DNA of 14,650 bases, from contig AQVQ01000031.1 of NCBI GenBank assembly GCA_000375685.1, forward strand, positions 1 through 14,650, in the 5' to 3' direction. Below are positions 5,643-12,690 of the stretch, piece by piece. Origin of the DNA: a crenarchaeote SCGC AAA261-N23 (GTDB lineage Archaea; Thermoproteota; Thermoprotei; Gearchaeales; Gearchaeaceae). Numbering within the stretch: the stretch's first letter is position 1; every line of letters begins with the position of its first letter. The notes beneath the pieces were generated by a model that searched no databases, was not told where the DNA came from, and worked only from the letters and a program-made list of their open reading frames with translations. Made by a program: the position numbers and the translations under genes.

Positions 5643-6938
5643 TCATGGATAAACCCTGTTCATAGTTCTTGGGAAAGCTATTGCATCTCTTACATGGTTA
5701 ATTCCAGTTACCCATTTGACAATTCTTTCAATTCCCATACCAAAACCTGAATGAGGTACTGAGCCATATCTTCTTAAATCTATGTACCACTCATAATCTT
5801 TAGGATTCAAATTGTTTTCTTGAATTCTTTTAAGTAGCAAATCAAGTTCATGAATTCTTTGCCCCCCACCTGCTATTTCTCCTTGTCCAGGTGCATAAAG
5901 ATCTGAGCTGAGTGTTAGATTATCATCTTCAGGATGTGGATGATGATAGAAAGCTTTAGTAACCTTAGGAAAGTACATTATAAAAGCAGGCCTATCTAAG
6001 GTATCAGCTACAATTTTTTCTTCATCAGCTCCTATATCGTCTCCAAATTTAATTTCTATTCCCTTGCTTCTTATAATTTCCAAGGCCTGCAAATATGTCA
6101 TTTTGATGAAAGGCCTCTTAGGAGGCTCAAAGTTGCTTCTTTTAAGTATTTCAAATTCTTTCTTGCATTCATCAATAGCATACTTAACCATATTGTAAAG
6201 CAAATCCTCTTCTATTTGCATTATTTCATCATGATCAGCAAATGCTACTTCTACTTCCAAATGCCAAAATTCTGTTAAGTGTTTCCTTGTCCTAGATTTT
6301 TCAGCTCTAAAAGAAGGTTGTATAGTAAAAACTTTCTCGAAACCAAATATAGCTGCTTCTAAGTAAAACTGTGAACTCTGGGTTAAATATGCTTCTTTAC
6401 CAAAATAATCTACTTTAAATAAAGTAGCACCCCCTTCTACTGAAGCTGTAATAAAAGTAGGACAGTGAATTTCAAAGTATCCATTTTCCTTTAGCCACAA
6501 CCTTGCCCCTTCTAGAAGCTTATTCCTAATCTTCAATATTGCCTGCATTTTCTCCCTTCTTAGATAAAGATGTCTATGGTCTAGGAGATAACTTATTGAA
6601 ACACCTTTTCTTATAGGATATTCCTCACTTTTACCTATTATTCCTACGTTACTACAAATGACTTCCCTACCTCCTGGTGCTCTTGGATCATTTTTTACAC
6701 TTCCTTCTATAAATACGGATGATTCTCTGCTTAAGTTCTTAACTATTTCATCGTAGTTTGCATTTATTAGGTTTTGCCTTTTGATTGTAACTTGAATCTT
6801 TCCTGTAGAATCCCTTAAATCTATAAAACTGAGCCCTCCTTGAACTCTAACATTATCTACCCATCCTCTTAACTTTATCTTCCCACCCTCTTCAAGTTTA
6901 AAAGCGTCTATAATATGCTGAAAACCACTTTTTTGCAT
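5643..6938 (-). CDS. asnS: Asparaginyl-tRNA synthetase, archaeal type
   Basis: A 431-aa class IIb synthetase that charges tRNA-Asn with asparagine using ATP. It has an N-terminal OB-fold anticodon-binding domain (about 20-105, with RGWVDNVRVQGGLSFIDLRD), a hinge, then the catalytic domain: EGGATLFKVDYF (168-179), LTQSSQFYLEAAIFG (185-199), motif 2 SFRAEKSRTRKHLTEF (209-224) and motif 3 HSGFGMGIERIV (396-407), ending at FPRTMNRVYP. FRAEKSRTRKHLTEFWHLE and WYIDLRRYGSVPHSGFG are AsnRS hallmarks and argue against AspRS. The segment GGGQRIH (357-363), however, resembles archaeal AspRS more than the usual AsnRS GGSQRE. Length is normal. It lies 12 bases downstream of the phosphatase gene with a weak AGGAT SD, so the two form a leftward operon. 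Confidence 0.93.
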   Translation of the reverse strand: MQKSGFQHIIDAFKLEEGGKIKLRGWVDNVRVQGGLSFIDLRDSTGKIQVTIKRQNLINANYDEIVKNLSRESSVFIEGSVKNDPRAPGGREVICSNVGIIGKSEEYPIRKGVSISYLLDHRHLYLRREKMQAILKIRNKLLEGARLWLKENGYFEIHCPTFITASVEGGATLFKVDYFGKEAYLTQSSQFYLEAAIFGFEKVFTIQPSFRAEKSRTRKHLTEFWHLEVEVAFADHDEIMQIEEDLLYNMVKYAIDECKKEFEILKRSNFEPPKRPFIKMTYLQALEIIRSKGIEIKFGDDIGADEEKIVADTLDRPAFIMYFPKVTKAFYHHPHPEDDNLTLSSDLYAPGQGEIAGGGQRIHELDLLLKRIQENNLNPKDYEWYIDLRRYGSVPHSGFGMGIERIVKWVTGINHVRDAIAFPRTMNRVYP

Positions 6939-6950
6939 TAAATCCTATTT

Positions 6951-7652
6951 CTAGCTTTTGTAATATATTTTTTCTAAATAATCTACAAATTCTAAGAAAC
7001 CTTTATAGAAGCTTCCCTTTGTTACAAGCTTAGCTATCCTCTTAATTTCGTCTATTGAGTTGTTAAGAGCTACAGGAAAGTTTACGAATTTAAGCATTTC
7101 TAAATCGTTTTCACTATCTCCTACACCAAACGTATTTTCCTTTGGTATCTTTGTCAAATCTAAAATCTTTGAAATTCCTACAATTTTATCCATATCAGTG
7201 TTTATTACCTGTAAACTATAGCCTGAATCGTAAATTTTTACTCCTAGTTTGTTTTCCTCAACAAACTTTTTTAATCTATCAATAATCTCTCTATCCTTAG
7301 GTCTCATGAAAGCAAAATCTGTTAATCTCATTGAATTTGTCCAACTTTCCTTTAATTCTGGAAATTTAGCTTTAATGACATTTACAGCTCTTAAAACGTT
7401 TTTTCTATCTGTTAGAATCATCATATTACCATCATAGTCTATGACGCCACCATTTTCAGCTATTATATAATCAGTAATTGCAAAGTATCTTCTTAGAGTT
7501 CTCACGATACAGTAAGAATTAGCCGAGGTTATGCAGATTTTAAAGTCCATTTTCTTTAATTTGTAAATAGCTTCTATAGATTCGAACGGAAGTCTTCCTT
7601 CCTCATCAGTTATAGTCCCATCAAGATCAATAAATATTAAATTGGCTTGCAT
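6951..7652 (-). CDS. Phosphoglycolate phosphatase, archaeal HAD family
   Basis: A 233-aa HAD-superfamily hydrolase with a C2-type cap (Cof/SPP-like subclass). Motif I is DLDGT (9-13, nucleophile Asp9 and acid/base Asp11), motif II ITSAN (41-45), the motif III Lys is probably Lys156, and motif IV is GDSENDLEML (178-187, Mg-binding acids). Length and layout match archaeal phosphoglycolate phosphatases, which hydrolyse 2-phosphoglycolate to glycolate. A related sugar-phosphate phosphatase cannot be excluded. ATG 7652 is the start. Only 44 bases separate it from the divergent nadE start, so its transcript is probably leaderless. It is the first gene of a two-gene unit with asnS, a pairing for which I know no functional link. 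Confidence 0.85.
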   Translation of the reverse strand: MQANLIFIDLDGTITDEEGRLPFESIEAIYKLKKMDFKICITSANSYCIVRTLRRYFAITDYIIAENGGVIDYDGNMMILTDRKNVLRAVNVIKAKFPELKESWTNSMRLTDFAFMRPKDREIIDRLKKFVEENKLGVKIYDSGYSLQVINTDMDKIVGISKILDLTKIPKENTFGVGDSENDLEMLKFVNFPVALNNSIDEIKRIAKLVTKGSFYKGFLEFVDYLEKIYYKS

Positions 7653-7696
7653 GCATTATTTTCATAAATATTAAATTAAAATACTTTAATTAAGAT
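7653..7696. promoter_or_regulatory. Shared divergent promoter region (phosphatase / nadE)
   Basis: Forty-four bases made almost entirely of A and T separate two divergent start codons. TATA-like stretches lie about 26 bases upstream of each ATG: ATAAATATTAAA (around 7665-7676) for nadE and ATTTTAATTTAA (around 7671-7682 on the minus strand) for the phosphatase. Neither start has an SD, so both mRNAs are probably leaderless. The TTAATTAA palindrome core close to nadE may be chance. Confidence 0.4.
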
Positions 7697-8481
7697 ATGG
7701 AAATAGAACTTCCAACATTAAATTATGAAAAAGTTGTTATCAAAATTTCTTCATTTTTAAAAGAGAACTTCAATAAATCTGGGCTGAAGGATTTGTTATT
7801 GGCTTAAGCGGTGGAATAGATTCATCTGTTACATTGAGCTTAGCATTAAAGGCCTTGGATAAAAACAGATTACATGTTCTCATAATGCCTGAGGAAGGAG
7901 TAACTTTAAAAGAAGATATTGAAGATGCAATTGAACTTTGCGAAGTTAACAATCTAAGCTATAATATAATTTACATAAATAAAATTAAACAAACTTTCTT
8001 AGAATTTGTTGAGAAATATAAAGATATTAAAGTTGCAGGGAATTTAGGACCTCGTATAAGAATGACAATCTTGTATTATTATGCAAACAATAGGAACTTA
8101 TTGGTTTTAGGAACGGGCGATAAAAGTGAGTTGCTGATAGGATACTTTACAAAATACGGCGATGGAGGAGTTGATTTATTACCGATTGGAGATTTATACA
8201 AAACCCAAGTAAGACAACTAGGAAATTATTTGGGTTTACCGCAAAGAATTGTTAAAAAACCTAGCAGTCCAAGGCTATGGCCAGGACATATTGTAGAAAA
8301 TGAAATTGGGCTATCCTATGAAACCTTGGATAAAATATTGCATGCAATTTTCGATCTTAATATGAAGGATGAAGAGATCGCATATAACTTGAATGTGCCT
8401 TTAAATGTTATTCAATATGTAAAAGAAAAAGTAGAAAAAAGTGAACATAAAAGAAAAGGTCCAATTATCTGTTACATCTAA
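7697..8481 (+). CDS. nadE: NH3-dependent NAD+ synthetase, interrupted by a 1-base frameshift
   Basis: The gene would encode a 261-aa protein that converts deamido-NAD+ to NAD+ with ammonia and ATP. It has the PP-loop SGGIDSS (7807-7827), GTGDKSELLIGYFTKYGDGG for the ATP and deamido-NAD site, LLPIGDLYKTQVRQL, and SPRLWPGH near the C-terminus. The first 29 codons (ATG 7697, MEIELPTLNYEKVV...) are in one frame. After GGG at 7781-7783 that frame reads CTG AAG GAT ... and stops at 7805-7807. The conserved GLSGGIDSS frame is offset by one base. One extra G in the run would give an uninterrupted KSGAEGFVIGLSGG. The downstream frame alone (first possible start TTG 7834) lacks the PP-loop and could not be active. 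A sequencing or assembly indel at the G run is the simplest reading; a real mutation is possible. Confidence 0.88.
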
Positions 8482-8518
8482 TACTTTATAATCAATTTTT
8501 CATTATAAAAATTTTTTT
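8482..8518 (+). terminator. Oligo-T terminator after nadE
   Basis: Immediately after the nadE TAA, a T5 tract is followed by a T7 tract at 8512-8518. No stem-loop is needed for archaeal intrinsic termination. Confidence 0.45.
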
Positions 8519-8524
8519 ATATGG

Positions 8525-8542
8525 TATGCATTTACATGCATA
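8525..8542. promoter_or_regulatory. Operator-like palindrome TATGCAT-TTAC-ATGCATA, with a third copy nearby
   Basis: Perfect 7-bp arms flank a 4-bp spacer. A third TATGCAT occurs at 8563-8569, so three ATGCAT hexamers lie within 45 bp of the 205-bp gap between nadE and the DUF981-type gene. The half-site spacing suits a dimeric DNA-binding regulator. It is about 145 bp upstream of the DUF981 start, so its target is uncertain. The remainder of the gap is AT-rich with no gene or RNA that I recognise. Confidence 0.4.
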
Positions 8543-8592
8543 AAATACAAAATATGTATAAATATGCATTGACGGAGAATTAGTTAATTTAA

Positions 8593-8686
8593 GTGAGTAA
8601 AACCAAATAATTAAAGATAACCCATTATATATTATTTTACAATAAATTTATAAGTGTTAAAAAATAAAAGATACCTGTGAGTAAAA
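8593..8686 (+). repeat. Direct repeat GTGAGTAAAA (8593-8602 and 8677-8686)
   Basis: Two exact 10-bp copies lie 84 bp apart start to start. The second abuts the DUF981 ATG, where GTGAG could serve as a weak ribosome-binding site. The first lies upstream of the TATA box. Both are near an AAAGATA-A/C-CC motif (around 8613-8622 and 8668-8675), so a longer degenerate duplication is possible. Confidence 0.35.
8647..8654 (+). promoter_or_regulatory. TATA box TTTATAAG for the DUF981-type gene
   Basis: TTTATAAG is centred about 37 bases upstream of ATG 8687. Archaeal spacing predicts a transcription start near 8677, leaving a leader of about 10 bases that contains GTGAG. Confidence 0.5.
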
Positions 8687-9322
8687 ATGCCCTTCGTTGA
8701 TATATTGACGGCCCAATTATTAGCATTAGCATTTGCAGACTACATAATAGTCTACACATTCCTAAGAGCATATCTAAGATACAGAAAAGAAAGAGCTAGA
8801 GTGCTAGACGATCTAAGTTATGCAGCTTTTCCTTTAGGTTCTATAGGACTATACATATTCGTTACAGGAATTTGGGGTCAGATAGTTTGGCCTTTACCAG
8901 GACCCTACAACATACTATTTTACGATATGTATCCTTTGCTAGGATTATTGCTTATTGCCTTTGCATTCGCTGTAACATTTGAGAGCGGAAAACCTCAAGC
9001 AAGATATCTGCATTTCATAGGATTTTTTGCATTATTGCTTGGCCTTGCTACGATATATTATGGTGCATCAGGATACGCGATACAATTAACAAGGGAACCA
9101 TTCATAATGTTTCTTATGTACGTTACACTAGGATTAACAGGAGTATTAGCATATCCCGCTACTGTAATAGTTGAAAGCATTGTAGCTAATCCCAACAAGA
9201 GCATTTCTCCAGCAGAATACACAGTTTTCGTATTATTCTGGATATTCATAATTATTGGAAGCATTTTGGCAACTTTAATAGCCGTACTATCAATTCCAGC
9301 ACACCTAGTTAATCCACCTTAA
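8687..9322 (+). CDS. DUF981-type six-helix integral membrane protein
   Basis: A 211-aa very hydrophobic protein with six predicted transmembrane segments (about 5-28, 45-65, 78-97, 108-127, 138-163, 177-201) and no cleavable signal. A basic cytoplasmic-type loop RYRKERAR (31-38) follows the first helix, so the N-terminus is probably outside. The segment WPLPGPYNILFYD (68-80) between helices 2 and 3 recalls the DUF981 family of archaeal membrane proteins, whose function is not known to me. It is transcribed alone from its own promoter after a 205-bp gap containing operator-like repeats. Its end overlaps the convergent DUF1152 gene by four bases. A T7 tract at 9337-9343, inside the opposing gene, could terminate it. 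Family assignment is by recall of the motif; membrane location is certain. Confidence 0.75.
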   Translation: MPFVDILTAQLLALAFADYIIVYTFLRAYLRYRKERARVLDDLSYAAFPLGSIGLYIFVTGIWGQIVWPLPGPYNILFYDMYPLLGLLLIAFAFAVTFESGKPQARYLHFIGFFALLLGLATIYYGASGYAIQLTREPFIMFLMYVTLGLTGVLAYPATVIVESIVANPNKSISPAEYTVFVLFWIFIIIGSILATLIAVLSIPAHLVNPP

Positions 9323-10314
9323 TTATCTAAAAATAATTTTTTTCTTCCCTCTTTTCTTATTTCCAGAATATCTTCAAGCCCTATATTAGTTGTATTTACA
9401 CCATATTTGCTGTACAAATCTAATTCAAAATCATATTCAGTGTATAATTTTAAAGAGTGCATTATATCATTTGCATCCTCAAAGCTTTTAGCATCCTTAA
9501 TATATTCATAAATTTTCGAAGTCTTCGCTACAACTTCAGGATCAACTATGAACATAACAGCAGATAAAGGAGAAGCAAATGCTTTTCTTGAACCTTTCCT
9601 TAAGCTTACCTCTCCATAAAGACCCTTAAAAGCTTCAAAAGGTATTCTTGAAGCTTCGCTTTCGCTAATTTCCAAAATTTTTTCCATTATCGGAGCAATT
9701 TCCCTATCATACCCTTTTATATCTATTAGACCGCCAATTTTAGCAATTTCAGAGAGTCTCTTTAATAAGTAATATTGATCCAGTTCACCGTCGCAACCTA
9801 TTCCGACAATTCCTAGTAGCACATTGAAACCATGTTTCTTCAACTCGACTAAGGCAGTTAGCATGATAAAGTCTGTCAAAGGACTGTATAGATTTTTTTC
9901 AGCATCCTTTGCTAAAATATCTCCTCCTGCATCAACACCAAATATTGTATCGATATTATATCTTATACTGAAATCCTTTATCCCTTCAGCTATTTCTTTA
10001 GGAGAACTTTTTAAACATATGGAGTAACCTTCAGTGTTTAGAATATTAATTACCCTAACCAAATGCGGAATAACCTTTTTACCTGCTCTTATAGCATAAG
10101 AATCCTTTTTAAGCTCAGTTATTATGTTGTTAATTTTCTTTGAATTTACGAAATCCTCTCCACACATAGGACCAGGTAAAGGGTCGATAACAAATCTTTC
10201 CCACGTAACGCATCCTAAAACTGCTTCATATCCTTTATTCCTTAAATAATGCCAAGCAAGAACTGAAGAAACCGCATCACCTCCGCCGCCTACTCCTATT
10301 ACAAATGCTTTCAT
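9319..10314 (-). CDS. DUF1152 family protein
   Basis: A 331-aa soluble protein that I recognise as DUF1152 from its conserved glycine and acidic motifs: GVGGGGDA (7-14) near the N-terminus, DPLPGP (44-49), GVDAGGDIL (126-134) and GIGCDGEL (171-178). The repeated G-G-G-D patterns suggest a nucleotide- or phosphate-binding Rossmann-like core, but the reaction is unknown and I do not assign one. The start ATG 10314 lies 70 bases from the divergent small membrane gene. TTTATTAA (10346-10339 on this strand) is a plausible TATA box giving an almost leaderless mRNA. The gene is convergent with, and overlaps by four bases, the DUF981-type gene. No sign of truncation. Confidence 0.8.
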   Translation of the reverse strand: MKAFVIGVGGGGDAVSSVLAWHYLRNKGYEAVLGCVTWERFVIDPLPGPMCGEDFVNSKKINNIITELKKDSYAIRAGKKVIPHLVRVINILNTEGYSICLKSSPKEIAEGIKDFSIRYNIDTIFGVDAGGDILAKDAEKNLYSPLTDFIMLTALVELKKHGFNVLLGIVGIGCDGELDQYYLLKRLSEIAKIGGLIDIKGYDREIAPIMEKILEISESEASRIPFEAFKGLYGEVSLRKGSRKAFASPLSAVMFIVDPEVVAKTSKIYEYIKDAKSFEDANDIMHSLKLYTEYDFELDLYSKYGVNTTNIGLEDILEIRKEGRKKLFLDN

Positions 10315-10348
10315 GCGTTCATTTAGTTTAGGATAAAATTAATAAACC

Positions 10349-10367
10349 TTAGGTATAAAATACCTAA
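10349..10367. promoter_or_regulatory. 19-bp palindrome TTAGGTATAAAATACCTAA enclosing a TATA box
   Basis: Perfect 8-bp arms flank AAA, and the core TATAAAAT (10354-10361) is a good archaeal TATA box. From its centre, about 26 bases leads to 10384, exactly an ATG of the small membrane gene, consistent with a leaderless transcript. A regulator bound to the palindrome would occlude TBP, so repression is likely. It may also affect the divergent DUF1152 gene, whose start is 44 bases from the palindrome centre. Confidence 0.55.
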
Positions 10368-10383
10368 TATGGTGAACACGACT

Positions 10384-10551
10384 ATGTATTATCTATTGAT
10401 TATCCAAATTTTCCTCGCAAACATTGCAAAGCTTAAAGCTTTTGTTGATTTAACAAGTGGGGATATAGTATTCTTAGTTGGTGCTTCATTCTTTGTCTTA
10501 TTACTTGTGGCCACAGCAATATACATGTTTAAAAAGTTCGGCTTAATGTAG
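10384..10551 (+). CDS. Small two-helix membrane protein, unknown function
   Basis: A 55-aa protein from ATG 10384, or 60 aa from ATG 10369. It has two hydrophobic segments, YYLLIIQIFLANIA near the start and DIVFLVGASFFVLLLVATAI in the second half, separated by KLKAFVDLTSG, with a positive end MFKKFGLM. It is not Sec61-beta by motif and I recognise no family. Start 10384 is preferred: the TATA box at 10354-10361 predicts transcription starting there, and GGTGA (10371-10375) would otherwise be a well-spaced SD for it. The operator-like palindrome before it suggests a regulated gene rather than a chance frame. Its last nine bases overlap the convergent tyrA end. A coding call for so short a gene rests on composition and promoter placement. 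Confidence 0.6.
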   Translation: MYYLLIIQIFLANIAKLKAFVDLTSGDIVFLVGASFFVLLLVATAIYMFKKFGLM

Positions 10552-11391
10552 CATTTCAAAGAAATCATACGCTTTTCTATAGACATCCTCGTTATAAAAA
10601 TCATTTTTAATTTTCCTTACTTCTTTCATTATCTTATCTTTGCCTAAATTTGTAAGTTTCATCATTTCTTTTCTAAATTTTAGAGAAAACTTCTTTGCAA
10701 GCTTATTTGAACAAATTGTTGCTATTTGTTCCTCTGAATCATTTAATATTAAGTTAGAAAGTGTAAGCATGAGTTTAAAGGAAGCTCCTCCATATTTGAA
10801 ATATTGCTTATAATTCTTGATAACCTTTAAATATGATATGCTGATCAAATAGGGCATGCTTATAAAAAGAGACATTATTTCATCATGAGTCTTATGATCA
10901 ATTTCTATGAAATCAAACTCTAATTCTTTTAAAAATTCCTTAACGAACTTAACATCATTCTCATGCCCTTCTAGTGGAATGACAAGAACAGGCTTATTTT
11001 TAGTAAACTTTATGCCAGGACCAAACATTGGATGAATACTTACAATTTTACTGTTTTTTTCAAAATTTTTGTAAGCAGAAATTATGTCAGATTTGAATGA
11101 AGCGATGTCAAACACAAGCTTATCCTTGCAATTATACTTACCTATTCTTTTTATTATATCTCTTGTTTTTGAAAGAGGCGTGGCTACTTCTATGACTTCG
11201 CTTGCCTCAATTGCTTCCTTTAGACTTGAAAAATAATCAATGTTGAGCTCTTTAGCAATTAATTTGCATTTATTTTCATCCAAATCGTATATGCCTACTT
11301 TATAATACGGCTTTAGCAATCTTGCAAAAAGCGAACCCATTCTGCCTGCTCCTCCAATAATGGCTACCCTCTTAAAATCATCACTGTCCAT
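10543..11391 (-). CDS. tyrA: Prephenate dehydrogenase (TyrA family)
   Basis: A 282-aa protein that oxidatively decarboxylates prephenate to 4-hydroxyphenylpyruvate, the tyrosine branch. The N-terminal Rossmann domain has GGAGRMG (13-19) and an acidic IYDLDE at the end of beta-2 (about 34-39), which favours NAD+ over NADP+. SIHPMFGPG (118-126) is the TyrA signature and THDEIMSLFISMPY (about 168-181) is the substrate-side helix. The C-terminal half is the helical dimerisation domain; no ACT domain follows. ATG 11391 is chosen over TTG 11400 because it begins just before the Rossmann strand and is a better codon. It overlaps the chorismate mutase gene by 11 bases. A separate chorismate mutase feeding this enzyme mirrors the fused T-protein arrangement of enterobacteria. 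An arogenate-using variant cannot be excluded. Confidence 0.9.
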   Translation of the reverse strand: MDSDDFKRVAIIGGAGRMGSLFARLLKPYYKVGIYDLDENKCKLIAKELNIDYFSSLKEAIEASEVIEVATPLSKTRDIIKRIGKYNCKDKLVFDIASFKSDIISAYKNFEKNSKIVSIHPMFGPGIKFTKNKPVLVIPLEGHENDVKFVKEFLKELEFDFIEIDHKTHDEIMSLFISMPYLISISYLKVIKNYKQYFKYGGASFKLMLTLSNLILNDSEEQIATICSNKLAKKFSLKFRKEMMKLTNLGKDKIMKEVRKIKNDFYNEDVYRKAYDFFEMLH

Positions 11392-11641
11392 TTTGAACAA
11401 TTTCTTCCTCGTATTTTCTACAAATTTTAATTATTTCCTTAAAAATGTCAGAAAAAATCCCTACTCTATTTATTATTTCCATTTCTCTTTTTTCATCTTT
11501 AATAGGAATTCTTTGAGACCTTTTAATCATGGCAATTCTTTTACATAGTTTAATCCTTTCATTGAGAAGCTCGATTATCTTTTGATCTATCTCGTCTATG
11601 CTCTTTCTTATTTCTCCAATAGTTTCTTCCAAGATAACCAC
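11381..11641 (-). CDS. Chorismate mutase, AroQ type
   Basis: An 86-aa all-helical monofunctional chorismate mutase converting chorismate to prephenate. The AroQ active-site pattern is complete: Arg12 (EIRKSIDEID), Arg29 (LLNERIKL), Lys40 (IAMIKR), Asp49 and RE at 52-53 (KDEKREME). Length is that of the minimal AroQ domain. It sits between aroC, which makes chorismate, and tyrA, which consumes prephenate, so pathway intermediates follow gene order. It overlaps aroC by 34 bases and tyrA by 11. The start shown is GTG 11641. TTG 11632 is an alternative because GGTGG (11642-11638) then becomes an SD five bases upstream. No ATG is usable. Confidence 0.9.
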   Translation of the reverse strand: MVILEETIGEIRKSIDEIDQKIIELLNERIKLCKRIAMIKRSQRIPIKDEKREMEIINRVGIFSDIFKEIIKICRKYEEEIVQNGQ

Positions 11642-12690
11642 CTGAGTAGATGATCAGCTAAAACTATAGCAGTTACAGATTCAACGACTGGAACAGCCCG
11701 TATTGCTATACATGGATCATGCCTTCCTTCAACAACTATTTCGGTTTCCTCCATTTTTTCCAAATCTACTGTTTTTTGTTTTTTTCTTATAGAAGATGCA
11801 GGCTTTAATACTACCCTATGAATAAGAGGCATTCCATTACTTATTCCTCCCAATATTCCACCTGAATTGTTTTTTAAATTAATAATTTTACCATCCTTTA
11901 TTGCGTAAGGATCGTTTGCTTCGCTTCCTTTCATTTTTGCTAATTTAAAGCCTGAACCAAACTCAACTCCTTTAACAGCCGGGATTGCAAATAAAGCTTT
12001 TGCTAAATCTCCATCTAAAGTATCTATTGGAGGCTCTCCTAATCCAACAGGCAAATTAAGAGCAATTGTTTCAATTATTCCCCCTACTGTATCGCCTTCC
12101 TTTATTATATCAATAAGATATTTTTCAATTTCTTCGATTTTTGAAAGATCTGGAAATCTTAAAGGACTTTTATAAGTATTCTCCTTAACTTCCTCAATTG
12201 AAGGATTGCATTCATAAGGACCTACAGATTTCAAATAAGAATATATTTCTATCCCGTATTTGTTCAAGATCTTCTTTGCAAAATAACCAGCTATTACCAT
12301 AGGTAAAGTTAGTCTTCCAGAAAAGATGCCACCGCCCCTGTAATCATTATAACCAAAGTATTTAATCGTTGCAACATAATCAGCGTGACTTGGTCTTGGA
12401 GTATTACGAATTTTTTCATAGAAGGATGAAACAACATCCTTGTTGTATACTACTAAAGAAACAGGGAATCCTGTTGTAAAGTTATTAAATATTCCACTCA
12501 ATATTTCTACCTTGTCTTCCTCTTTTCTAGGAGAGACATAGATTGAACTTCCTGGCTTTCTTTTTTCCAATTCAGAATTAATTTCTTCGATGCTTACCTT
12601 AATACCAGGAGGACAACCTTCTATAATTACCCCTACACATTTTCCATGGCTTTCTCCAAAAAAAGATACCTGAAATAGTTTACCCAACAT
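11608..12690 (-). CDS. aroC: Chorismate synthase
   Basis: A 360-aa enzyme converting 5-enolpyruvylshikimate-3-phosphate to chorismate with reduced FMN. Signatures visible are FGESHGKCVG (11-20, catalytic-loop His15), RPSHADY (99-105), RGGGIFSGR (118-126), GSEANDP (255-261), NNSGGILGGISNG (274-286) and RHDPC (323-327). All family motifs are intact and the length is typical. The ATG at 12690 lies within the end of aroA, overlapping by 11 bases, and the gene end overlaps chorismate mutase by 34 bases, so it is translationally coupled on both sides. No NADPH:FMN reductase is seen nearby, so the flavin must be reduced by another protein. Confidence 0.96.
   Translation of the reverse strand: MLGKLFQVSFFGESHGKCVGVIIEGCPPGIKVSIEEINSELEKRKPGSSIYVSPRKEEDKVEILSGIFNNFTTGFPVSLVVYNKDVVSSFYEKIRNTPRPSHADYVATIKYFGYNDYRGGGIFSGRLTLPMVIAGYFAKKILNKYGIEIYSYLKSVGPYECNPSIEEVKENTYKSPLRFPDLSKIEEIEKYLIDIIKEGDTVGGIIETIALNLPVGLGEPPIDTLDGDLAKALFAIPAVKGVEFGSGFKLAKMKGSEANDPYAIKDGKIINLKNNSGGILGGISNGMPLIHRVVLKPASSIRKKQKTVDLEKMEETEIVVEGRHDPCIAIRAVPVVESVTAIVLADHLLRWLSWKKLLEK

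Noticed and set aside
5643..6938. Aspartyl-tRNA synthetase for the class IIb synthetase
   Set aside because: Motif 2, the FWHLE stretch and the WYIDLRRYGSVPHSGFG region fit AsnRS clearly better, despite one AspRS-like segment.
7770..7834. Programmed -1 frameshifting as the explanation for nadE
   Set aside because: No classical X-XXY-YYZ slippery heptamer at the GGG CTG site and no obvious downstream stem; an indel at a homopolymer is simpler.
8521..8583. 20-codon micro-ORF (begins MVCIYMHK) over the TATGCAT cluster
   Set aside because: It directly follows the nadE oligo-T terminator, has no SD or TATA at suitable spacing and consists largely of the repeated ATGCAT motif.
8482..8686. tRNA, C/D-box RNA or CRISPR array in the longest gap
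   Set aside because: No cloverleaf, no paired C and D boxes and no regularly spaced repeats; only AT-rich sequence with short operator-like motifs.
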